Source: Neonectria sp. B-13 (lineage: Eukaryota; Ascomycota; Sordariomycetes; Hypocreales; Nectriaceae). From it: 64,000 bases of DNA. Numbering within the stretch: position 1 is the stretch's first letter; every line of letters starts with the position of its first letter. The stretch spans positions 62,001 through 126,000 of the forward strand of contig NOKP01000029.1 of NCBI GenBank assembly GCA_002682825.1, read 5' to 3'. Below, piece after piece: positions 55,451 through 64,000 of this stretch. The notes beneath the pieces are model-generated. The model was not told the origin of the DNA. It searched no databases and saw nothing but the letters and a program-made list of their open reading frames with translations. The position numbers were made by a program, and so were the translations under genes.

Positions 55451-57376
55451 ATGTCCGTCTTCTCACCAACAGCTTCAACAGCACGCCGAATAACCTTCCG
55501 TCTAGGGCAGCCACCATGTATCTCCATCGGTCGGTCTAAAGCCCCAGCGAGAATACAAGCCCGTTGTCGTTTCCTTAGCTGTTCCGCACCCGTCAAAAGC
55601 AGAAACCCGAGGACAACAGCGCTCGCGAGAGCATCTCCAAGTACACGCTCACCACGTCCCGGCTTCCAGAGCATCGTTTTCATCGCCGGCGCCGCGTCCC
55701 TCTTCCTCGCTTACAGTCTACTTCACGCCCCCCCTACCAAATGCGACTCGCCGGCGCAACCTCCGGCGGACGGCCGTGATCCCGACCTCCCCCGGTTCCG
55801 CATCGCCGAGGTCCGCAAGCACCACGGCCAGTCGCCGAACCCCTGGGTCATCCACGACGACAAGGTCTACGACATCACCGACTGGATCGCCGCGCACCCC
55901 GGAGGTGAAGTCATCCTACGGGCTGCGGGCGGCTCTATCGATCCCTACTGGGACATCTTCACCATCCACAAGGCCGACTACGTCTACGACATCCTGGCGC
56001 AGTATCACATCGGCTTCATCGACGCCGCCGACCTGGTGGATGGCCGGCCGGCGCAGGAGGAGATCGAGGATCCCTTCTCCGACGACCCGGACCGCAATCC
56101 CGCGCTGATCACCATGACGGCCAAGCCCCGCAACGCGGAGACGCCTACGGATGCCATGACGGCGGACTTCCTGACGCCCAACGACCTCTTCTACGTGCGC
56201 AACCACATGTGGGTTCCCGCGATCCCCAACGACCCGGGCAAGCACACCCTCACGGTGGAGCTCGACGACGGCACGACCAAGGAGTACACGCTCGACGACC
56301 TCAAGACGCGCTTCGCCGCGCACAAGGTCACGGCGGCGCTGCAGTGCTCGGGCAACCGCCGCAGACACATGAGCGAGGGCTCCGGGCGCAAGGCCAACGG
56401 GCTCCCGTGGAACGTCGGCGCCATCTCCAACGCCTCGTGGGAGGGCGTCCTGCTGTCCGACGTGCTCGCCGACGCCGGCTTCGACGTGGCCTCCGGGCTG
56501 GCCGGCACCAGCGAGGCCAAGCACGTGCAGTTCTCCGGGCTCGAGGCCTACGGCGCGTCCATCCCGATGAAGAAGGCCGTCGATCCGCAGGGCGACGTGC
56601 TGCTCGCCTATAGCATGAACGGCCAGCCGCTGCCGCGCGACCACGGCTTCCCGCTGCGCGCCGTGGTGCCGGGCCATGTCGCCGCGCGCTCCGTCAAGTG
56701 GCTGAGCCGCGTCACGCTCAGCGACGAGGAGAGCCTGAGCCAGTGGCAGCGCCGCGACTACAAGTGCTTCGGGCCCAACCAGACCCACGTCGACTGGGAG
56801 ACGGCGCCTGCCATCCAGGAGATGCCCGTCCAGAGCGCAATCACCGGATGCCGACTCGGCGAGTGGATCAGACACCAGGGCAGGTTCGCTCAGGAGGCCA
56901 CCCTCAGCGGCTACGCCTACTCCGGCGGCGGCCGCGCCATCGTCCGCGTCGACGTGTCTCTCGACGGAGGCAAGTCGTGGTCCCAGGCCAAGATCCTCTC
57001 CGACTGCACCACCAACGACGGCGCCTCGTCGCCGTGCTTCGGCCACGGATCGTGGGCCTGGAGACGCTGGAAGTACGACGGCCTGGTGCCCATCGATGCC
57101 TTCAGCCAAGTCCCGGAGACGGCCGACAACAAGGCAACAAACAAAACCAAAACCAACGACAACCTCCCAACCAAGGCCCGCGCAACCTTCGTCGTCAAGG
57201 CCACCGACGAGTCCTACAACACCCAGCCCGAGAGCCACGCCGCCACCTGGAACCTCCGCGGAAACCTCGCAACCGCCTGGCATCGCCTCGAGGTCTGCTC
57301 CGACTGCCCATCCGACGTGAAAGGAGGCCCCGTCGCCAATCCCGACGACCCCTACGAGGGATGGGAGAACATCTAG
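55451..57376 (+). CDS. Sulfite oxidase, mitochondrial intermembrane space
   Basis: Oxidises sulfite to sulfate with a molybdenum cofactor and passes electrons through a b5 haem to cytochrome c. A single exon gives 641 aa. The Arg/Ser-rich N-terminus looks like a mitochondrial presequence, followed by a hydrophobic sorting segment (IVFIAGAASLFLAYSLLHA, about residues 75-93). Cytochrome b5 domain: His149 in HPGGE and His173 in FTIHKADYV are the expected haem ligands. Molybdenum domain: DLFYVRNHMWVPAI, LQCSGNRR with Cys299 as the Mo ligand, NVGAISNASWEGVLL, and PRDHGFPLRAVVPGH. A C-terminal dimerisation domain begins about RVTLSDEESLSQWQ. The frame has very high GC at third positions compared with neighbours. 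A nitrate reductase is excluded by the b5-first order and absence of an FAD domain. Confidence 0.95.
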   Translation: MSVFSPTASTARRITFRLGQPPCISIGRSKAPARIQARCRFLSCSAPVKSRNPRTTALARASPSTRSPRPGFQSIVFIAGAASLFLAYSLLHAPPTKCDSPAQPPADGRDPDLPRFRIAEVRKHHGQSPNPWVIHDDKVYDITDWIAAHPGGEVILRAAGGSIDPYWDIFTIHKADYVYDILAQYHIGFIDAADLVDGRPAQEEIEDPFSDDPDRNPALITMTAKPRNAETPTDAMTADFLTPNDLFYVRNHMWVPAIPNDPGKHTLTVELDDGTTKEYTLDDLKTRFAAHKVTAALQCSGNRRRHMSEGSGRKANGLPWNVGAISNASWEGVLLSDVLADAGFDVASGLAGTSEAKHVQFSGLEAYGASIPMKKAVDPQGDVLLAYSMNGQPLPRDHGFPLRAVVPGHVAARSVKWLSRVTLSDEESLSQWQRRDYKCFGPNQTHVDWETAPAIQEMPVQSAITGCRLGEWIRHQGRFAQEATLSGYAYSGGGRAIVRVDVSLDGGKSWSQAKILSDCTTNDGASSPCFGHGSWAWRRWKYDGLVPIDAFSQVPETADNKATNKTKTNDNLPTKARATFVVKATDESYNTQPESHAATWNLRGNLATAWHRLEVCSDCPSDVKGGPVANPDDPYEGWENI

Positions 57377-57781
57377 TGCCGCCCGTTGTATTATTCCAAT
57401 CATTGCATCATTTCCGACGGCCGCGTCGACCGGTCTGGAGTTCAGGGGGGCTGCTAGCCATTCTGCGCTGATGATTAATCCCAAAGGCTTTCATCACTAC
57501 CTTAATCAACTTACATATATACCTTCATATGTACCCATCACTTTCATGAAACCATCAAGGGAGCACAAATAAACCAGTGTTAAATCAGAAATCAGCACCA
57601 AGACGACTTGCAGTCGCAGCGTCCGGCGTAATTAGTTTCTAGCCTTTAATCCGTGGTCCTTGAATACATCCCTCCGAGACGTAATATACAACAAACCCAT
57701 TCCACCAGCTCCTGTATCCCTCCTGCCAGTTGTGCTGGTCTAGTTGTACAATCGGCACTCGCATTCTAACGTGCGGTGCGC
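57377..57781. other. Intergenic region between convergent genes
   Basis: 405 bp between the 3' ends of the sulfite oxidase and rpn2 genes; expected 3' untranslated regions. Nothing else seen. Confidence 0.5.
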
Positions 57782-60700
57782 TTACTCGTCGTCGTCCTCG
57801 TCCTCGTCCTCGCCATCCGAGAAGTACTCAAACTCCTTGGGCACCTTGGCCTCCTCATCGCCTTCGCCATCCTCATCCACTGCCGTCAACACTCCCGCCG
57901 CCGCCGCTGCCCCCGAGCCTCTGCCAGGGGTCTGGGGGTCGGCCAGGTCAAATGGTGCAGAAGGGGCCTGACTACGAAGCAACTGCTGCATCATGGCGCT
58001 GTTGGATCCAGCGCGCGACGGGTCCACAAGGCCATCGAGCAGGGACTGTCCGCTTCTGCCTAACCGTGGGCCTCGAGCGTTTTGCTGACCAGCAACAGGT
58101 GCGCGCTCAGTAGTCACCTTCTTGAGCTTCTCCTCAAGGAGAGTCTTCGCCTCCTTGGGCTGAGAGTCGTGGAGCAGTAGAGGTCCGCCGGTGGGCTGTG
58201 TATGTGTTAGTTCCCTGAGCATGCTAAAACCTTGTGCATAAGTTGAGACATACCTTCTTCACGGGCTTATACCGGCCAGCTGGGAAGCTGACGTATTTGA
58301 GCTGGCTCGGGAGAACACGGCTCATGTTCTCGATTTCGTGACCAAGCTTCTCCTTCTCGGGCTTCTTCTTCGTGTCCGTAGGGCTGGCACCGTCCTTCTC
58401 GTCTCCCTCTTTCTTTTCCTTGACGTCCTCCTCCTTCTTATCCTCGTCCAGCTCCATCTTGTCGCCGCTCGTAGCAGTGGCAGGATCGATGTCCATGCTC
58501 TCACGTCGCTGGGCACGCTCCTTCTTCTGGGCTCTTCGCTTGGCCTGGGCGGTAGTCGACAAAATGGCGGTGGCGATCAGCGCGGGTCCCTCTTCAGCCT
58601 TGGCCTCCTGCTCGGGAGGATAGTCGAACAGGCTGGGGCGCGTAGCACAGTGGAACTTAAAGTCGGGAATCTCCAGGTCGTGGTCCAGTCCGATAATGGA
58701 AGTGGGCGAGAAGCTCAGTGACAAGAAGTGGGTGAAGGGGAACCAGTACCAGTACTGGGTGAAGACGGCCATGCCGACAATACCAGCCATGTTGAGGTTG
58801 CCAGTCTGGGTCTGGAGTCCAATGGTGCAGTTGCGACCACCGGCATCGATGATACCGAGGGCAAGGGCAGCACCGAACTTGGTCATGGCATCCTCGTGTC
58901 GGTCGCCAACCACCTTCTTTAACGTCTTGCGAATGGCCGAGACCTTGGGGTTCATGACCTCATTCTGCTGCACCATGATCATGGAGAGTGAGATGAGGGC
59001 ACCCTGTCGCACAAAGTCGGTTGGGTCCTTCATCATGGGCTCGAGGAGGTCGATCGCCTCGTCCAGCCCGGTACCGGCGCAGGAGATTCCCAGGGCCATG
59101 GCAGAGCCATATCGAACATGGGGGTTGTAAGACTCGGAGAGTAGCTCCACCATGCGGGGAACGCTTCCGGGCTTGCGGAAGAGAATAAAGCCCAGACTCA
59201 TGACGGCGATTCGGCGCACATCATCGTTGACATCGCTGACGGCGGTGTGAAGGAGCTTTCGAATCGCCTTGTTGCTGCCGGTGCCACAGTAGGCGAGAGC
59301 AACAGTCATGATGCCGCCATATCGCAGGGTAGGATCGGGGTCGTTGAGGAGTCCCTCGATCAGAACATCGGCGCCCTCCTGACGACCAAACATGATGAGA
59401 GCCATACCAATGGCAAGACCACGGACAATCTTCTCGTGAGTGGTCTCGTGGGCATAGGTGATCATGTCCTCCAGAGCCTTCACGTTTCCAGTACCCAACA
59501 TAATCAGACCCATGGACAGACCAACAGCCTCGCCGTTGAGGGCAGAATCCTGGAACAGGATTTCCCTAAGCTTCTCAAAGATCTCCCAGTCGCCAGTGGC
59601 CATGCCGGCAATACCCAGACCAAGGGCGCCACCATGCTGAACAACCTCCTCCTCGGCCTGGCTAAACTGGGTCTTGAGGTACTCCAGGGCATCCGCGCCG
59701 TGGTTGGCGTGAATAAGACCGTAAGCATAGAGAGCACCGCCCTGGCTAAAGATGGAGCCACTGCTAAGGCCACCCTGTCGGGGAAGGTAGGGCTCGAGTA
59801 GCTTACGAGACTGAGACAGGTTTCCACGGTGAATGACACCTAACGCAGCCGTAGCGGTGAACTTGGACCAGTTGACGGCCTTGCCCAGCCACTCCAAGTT
59901 GTCGCGGAAGAACTTGTCGTTGGTGGTGCCCTGGTTCATGAAGGCGTTGCAGAAGGTGACAGCGGTGTGGAAAATGGAGTTGCGGCCCTCTAAGCTGTCT
60001 CGCACCTTGTTGAGGATGCTCTGATCGGTTCGGTTGTTTCGGTACAGGAACTCGAGGTTCAACTTGATAGTCTTGCTGCCATCAAGAATGGATCGAATGT
60101 TGCGGTAGATCTTTGCCACCTCCTCAGGAAGCTCATTCTCGGGGGCCTCCTCTTGGTCCTCAAGGAGGGGCTCATTCTCGTCAGCCTCGTCCTTGTCCTC
60201 CTTCTCTTCCTTCTTGGGAGGTTCCCCAGAGGGCAGCGCAGCCAAAACCTTGCCCAAGAACTCCTGGGTTCCGTTGTCGTACAGATCGAAAGCGATTTGG
60301 TAAGCGTTTGCGATGGATGAGTCGTCGCCGTTGTCGACAAGGGTCTGTAGCATTCGCGATGCCTCGTCGTCGGAGTTCAGGTACACAACACACTTAGCAA
60401 TGGCGAAGTAGTCTGGGTTGGGGATTTCGTTGAGAAGATCTAGGATCAGCCTCAAAATCTCGGTTCGGAAGCTTCGTTCTTGAATGATGTCCATGCAGAT
60501 ACTGAGAGTGTACTCCATCAGATCTTCGGCGGGACCAGGTGAACTCTCCTGGGGCTTGGACTTGGAATTCTTCTCATCGTCACTAGCACGCTTGATTACC
60601 TGTCGAAGGACCTCGAGGTTCTTGGCTTCAACAGCAATTCCGACCACCTGCCTATAGCGACCCTGCTTCAAACAGCTCTCAAAGAGTCGGTCGATTACCC

Positions 60701-61357
60701 TTTGCAGGGAGTCGGTAGCCTGGCCAGTGAGCGCGGCGATAGAACCGGACCGACCCTGCTTGAAAGCGGGCTGGAGGGTCGCCTCAAGGATGGTGTTGTC
60801 GATGGAATCGCGCGATAGCAAAGACTTGGGGGGCAGAGTTGTTTGCGAGAAAGGTGTAGTGGGTGACAAGATGGCGCCATCGGATCCGCTGGCGAAGGTG
60901 GTGGCGAGCTCGGGGAGATCGGTGGTCTTGGAGGATTTGGGGGATGACTTCTTGGCAGCGGTCACAGCGATGTACTGGTCGATGCATCTGGAGATGATGG
61001 TCTCCTCAAACTCACCGGGGGCGTCAAGCTTGAAGAGGTCGCCGGCGGCGAGGGCGAAGACCATGCTGTCGTTGTAGGCCTGGAGGTGATAGTAGACCTT
61101 GGCGAGGACGAGAGCGGCGAGCTGGCGTTCAGGGAACGACTCGTCTTCATAGAGAGCCTCGCTGGAAAGAGTCAGCTTATCGGGGACAGACGCAACAAAT
61201 CGAAATCGGGGACGCACATGTCGCTCAGAGCGGCAGCAACCTCGGTCCAGACAGTGTCAATGTCATCGTTGAGGGTCTGGAGGGCGAAGACCTTGAGTTC
61301 GGGCTCCTCATCGGCAAGGAAGGCGAGGACGCCGGTCGCGGACACGAGTCCAGGCAT
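57782..61357 (-). CDS. rpn2: 26S proteasome regulatory subunit Rpn2
   Basis: Largest scaffold of the 19S base; binds Rpn13 and deubiquitinase-related partners. Exons are 61218-61357, 58254-61161 and 57782-58195 (introns 56 and 58 nt), giving 1153 aa. It starts MPGLVSATGVLAFLADEE and, across intron 1, ALSD-I-EALYEDESFPERQLAALV, the family N-terminus. A helical N-domain is followed by the toroid of proteasome/cyclosome repeats (for example GGALYAYGLIHANHG, GLGIAGMATGDWE, AVGLSMGLIMLGTGN, YGGIMTVALAYCGTG, YGSAMALGISCAGTG), about residues 490-860. Two Lys/Glu-rich acidic linkers (about residues 350-380 and 950-1000) and a strongly acidic C-terminal tail ending DEDEDDDE are present; the extreme tail in this family contacts Rpn13. 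Longer than the yeast protein (945 aa) mainly through the linkers. Confidence 0.96.
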
Positions 61358-63779
61358 CTTGAAGGTGTGCGACGGGGTTGACGGGCGGGCGAGTGAGTTC
61401 TGCAGGAGGACGAGAGGCGACTGGACAGTCAGGAGAGGGCGGCTGGAAGAAAACGGACTGTTTCCGAATAGGCCCAAGGGCATATGATAGAATGCCTCTT
61501 AGATACGACGGACGTCGGGGGAATGGGGTGAATGACAGCGGAGAGAAGGGCAAGGCGAGTGGTGTTTGGTAGAAGGAAACTCGAGATGGTCCACGTCAGG
61601 CACAGCTCTGCCTTGCCTTGCAGGCGACGCACTGACCAGGGGGAGCTTCCAGGCCAGGCAGAGGCAGGTACGACAGACGACGGACCTTACCTAATCCGGG
61701 CTGACTCATCTACGAGCCGCAACTGGGAACTGGAAAGCCATCCATGGTGTGACGACGCGGACGACTTCTGCCTAAGGTCTGACACTCCACCGGTAATTGA
61801 GCGCTCTTCAAAGTTGCTCCGCTCCGTCCCAGTCCCACCCTCGCAAAGTCCCGAGCGTCATGTCTTTTGGGCATACCAGCACGTGATGATTTATTTGACG
61901 ACCAACAACACTACGCCCTATCAGAGGATCGTGTCCAAATCCACATTGCACTGGGGCGCAATACAGGGACCACCACCTTCGCATGGCTTGAAAACACGAA
62001 ACACGACATGGGCTGTGAGCCACCGTTGGACGCGTTTCTTGGCAATTCGTAGGCCCCAGAGTCTCACTGACTTACCAATCCCGGGGCCATGCATGCCACG
62101 CTCGGACAGAGACTGCCGCCATCGTAGGGTTCTTAGGTAAGTATTTGACTACAGCTCTGGAGTATAAATTGGGATAGACACCTAGCTCTGTACGCATGGA
62201 TTGGTAGCTCGTAGCTCCCCATGCTCCTCATGTACTTCGTAGAGCGTAGCAGATGGTATCAGCATGGATAGACTGGCACATCGCAGTCATGAATGCAGTT
62301 GTAAAACAATCGTAATAGCAGACTTTACGCGTCTTGACATGTACCTGCGAGATGCCAGAGAGATACCAACCAGCAACGCCGGATCTGTTTCAGCGCAGAG
62401 CGGGACGGGTAGCTACCTGTGGCTCATCTTCCCGGTGGATCTCAGCATCGGGAGTTGGTGTACGTGGCAGATACATCCGGATGGGTCGCTACATTGAAGA
62501 CAGTGGGCTGGGCAGGGCCAAAGTTGTCCTCAATTGTACTCTGTCGTGGGACACGAGACATACATGTGACTACACAACGCACACACGCACGCACGCACGC
62601 ACGCACACACGCACAAACACACGCACAAGAAAGGGAAAGAAGAGACAAGAAAATTCGTCCAATTCTCAAGAGCATGACGTCGAGATAGACAGCTCCGGGG
62701 GATGAAGAGTAGTGTGCTAGGGACGGAAGACGTAGCAAGTACACGGAGTACGAAGTACTACCAGCGATTCAGAGACAAGGCTGAAGACCAGGGAGCCCAA
62801 GCTTCAACTTGAAGGAGCATCGACCACTAAAACATGCTCAAAAGGGAGGCATTCCTGATTCCAGGCTTCCAGGGGGGCCGAGTTTCCCATACGCTAAGGG
62901 AATGCGCTTCCTCTGCAGTCCCTACAGGTACAGTGCCCTATTCGATGACCTGCAAAATGGTAGAGAGAGCTAGAGGTGCTCCCGTGCCGGGCTTCTTCCT
63001 ACAGTGCCAGTGCCGGCCGGTATACGCCCCTGGAAACTGGCCAGGATGATGTCGGGTTCCCTTATTATGCTCCAAGGCGGGCTCCAGCCAACTGATTAGA
63101 GGTACCTCTGGCTCACATACTAGCGCCCTGATCTTCACAAGTACCGTCCAGCTCCAGCATAGTAGGTAGTAGAAAAGAAAAAAAGTGTCCTTCCCCCGTC
63201 GCTCTAACTGCTCGTTCATTGCGACACACATCCCTGCAACTGGTTGTTGGCTGGGACTCCGCCTCGTCTCTCTTTCTTTGTCTCTTCGGAAAGGTCAAGA
63301 CACAACAGTGCTGAAAAAAATCCCCAACCAGGGCATGGTCATCTAACGACAAGTGTCCAGCGCGCGCGACTCTTCCCTTCCATCCACTGCCCGCGCGACT
63401 TGTCCGTCTCCCGACCAGCAGGCGCCAATCGACATCGATAGCATTGCAGCCTCGCCATGGCGGCGTAAAGGTGCAAGACTCATCCATGTCCGCTTGCGAC
63501 GCATCCTCCATCTCCGCGCGACGACGACGCCCGCACTCGTGGCCCGACCTGGTCCATCTCCTCCCGCATCCAACGCCGGCCTCCTCCGGCTGCGATCTTG
63601 TCGCGTCCGCAATCTGAATCTGATGCGAGACCTGCCATTACCCTTGACATTGACCCGTCGCCGTCTCCGTCTGGACACACCTTGTCGTCGGGCACGGCAA
63701 GACTCCTCGCCCTCGTCCTCGTCCTCGTCCTACCCAAGCGTCCGCGTCCACGTCCACGCCCATCCGCAAACCCACCACG
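61358..63779. other. Intergenic region, 2.4 kb, divergent
   Basis: Promoter space for rpn2 (leftward) and the partial gene at 63780 (rightward). It includes a CA/CG-containing microsatellite at 62579-62628 and A-rich stretches near 63170-63185. No supported gene. Confidence 0.5.
62579..62628 (+). repeat. ACGC/AC microsatellite
   Basis: Alternating ACGC and AC units over about 50 bp (five uninterrupted ACGC copies in the middle). Confidence 0.85.
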
Positions 63780-64000
63780 ATGGATCTTCGATCTGTCCTC
63801 AACACCTCGGACAACGGCGACCGCGGCCTGGCCAAAGCACCCCCGACGCCTAAGCAACAGCCGCCACCCCCGCGACCGCAGGAACAGCAGCAGCATCACC
63901 ACCAACAGCAGCAGGCTCGCCTCTCTCAGAGTCCTGCCCAGTACGCCTATCGCGACTACGGCCGCCCGCCGCCGCAACCATCGCCTAGCAAACCAGCGCC
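63780..64000 (+). CDS. Pro/Gln-rich protein of unknown function, 5' end only
   Basis: The ATG at 63780 opens a frame that runs off the right edge (73 codons visible). It starts MDLRSVLNTSDNGDRG and then becomes Pro/Gln/His-rich with PPTPKQ, a poly-Gln/His stretch and RPPPQPSPSKP. A short conserved-looking MDLRS(V/I)LNT start followed by disordered Pro/Gln sequence is something I associate with fungal nuclear or chromatin-related proteins, but I cannot name the family from this much sequence. The C/G-rich leader upstream (63640-63770) has no competing start in this frame. Confidence 0.65.
   Translation, partial: MDLRSVLNTSDNGDRGLAKAPPTPKQQPPPPRPQEQQQHHHQQQQARLSQSPAQYAYRDYGRPPPQPSPSKPA

Noticed and set aside
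55916..57484. 522-codon open frame antisense to sulfite oxidase
   Set aside because: It mirrors the high GC3 of the real gene on the other strand, has no domain, and is explained by codon bias.
62579..62628. Array of short repeats as a possible CRISPR-like element
   Set aside because: It is a simple dinucleotide/tetranucleotide microsatellite without spacers in a eukaryotic genome.

Overview
This window reads as a nuclear chromosome segment of a filamentous ascomycete, most likely a Sordariomycete. Supporting signs are many short spliceosomal introns (mostly 50-70 nt) with GTAAGT/GTGAGT-like donors, CTAAC/CTGAC-like branch sites and YAG acceptors, monocistronic genes on both strands, long intergenic gaps, and fungal-specific families (Zn2Cys6 factor, bZIP with DUF3425, DHA1 transporters, Iks1 kinase, Pmc1-type Ca2+ pump, purine nucleoside permease). 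I cannot fix the genus from sequence alone. No rRNA, convincing tRNA, CRISPR array, transposon or viral copy was seen.

Left part (1-20 kb): the 5' end of a mitofissin/Atg44-type gene (DUF1748) runs off the left edge. A 3.9 kb gap follows whose right part looks like the promoter of pyruvate kinase (4110-5805). Next come a small Cys-rich protein with an in-frame stop followed by more coding-like sequence (7427), a DHA1 drug transporter (8269-10372), a Zn2Cys6 factor (12426-13463), a divergently transcribed Iks1 kinase (14256-16595) and a secreted-type purine nucleoside permease (17230-18598).

Middle part (21-41 kb): a Pmc1-type Ca2+-ATPase (21409-25298) is tail to tail with a bZIP/DUF3425 factor (25562-27092), and a full-size Ste6-like ABC exporter follows (27605-32083). 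PBDC1/Chp1, a predicted eEF1A chaperone with five small exons (32917-33660), is divergent from it. Then come an unknown 551-aa protein whose first coding exon appears to be only 4 nt (34403-36108), a second DHA1 transporter (36687-38561) and a DUF1769 protein (40273-41450).

Right part (42-64 kb): an unknown protein with an RLPTPEL and FCACC signature (42757-43485), an alpha/beta hydrolase (45627-47159) tail to tail with a cupin that has lost part of its usual His cluster (47228-47807), phosphopantetheine adenylyltransferase Cab4 (48805-50034), an FBXO31-like F-box protein (51429-52929), a small membrane protein (53405-53962), a mitochondrial sulfite oxidase (55451-57376), the proteasome base subunit Rpn2 (57782-61357), and the 5' end of a Pro/Gln-rich protein cut by the right edge (63780).

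Most genes are unrelated housekeeping or transport functions. I see no biosynthetic cluster: there is no PKS, NRPS, terpene or tailoring enzyme. Two factor-transporter neighbourhoods (Zn2Cys6 + MFS, bZIP + ABC) are possible local regulatory pairs. The least ordinary signals concern gene architecture: the stop-interrupted Cys-rich gene, two ultrashort first coding exons, a 12-nt terminal exon, and several uncharacterised conserved-looking proteins.
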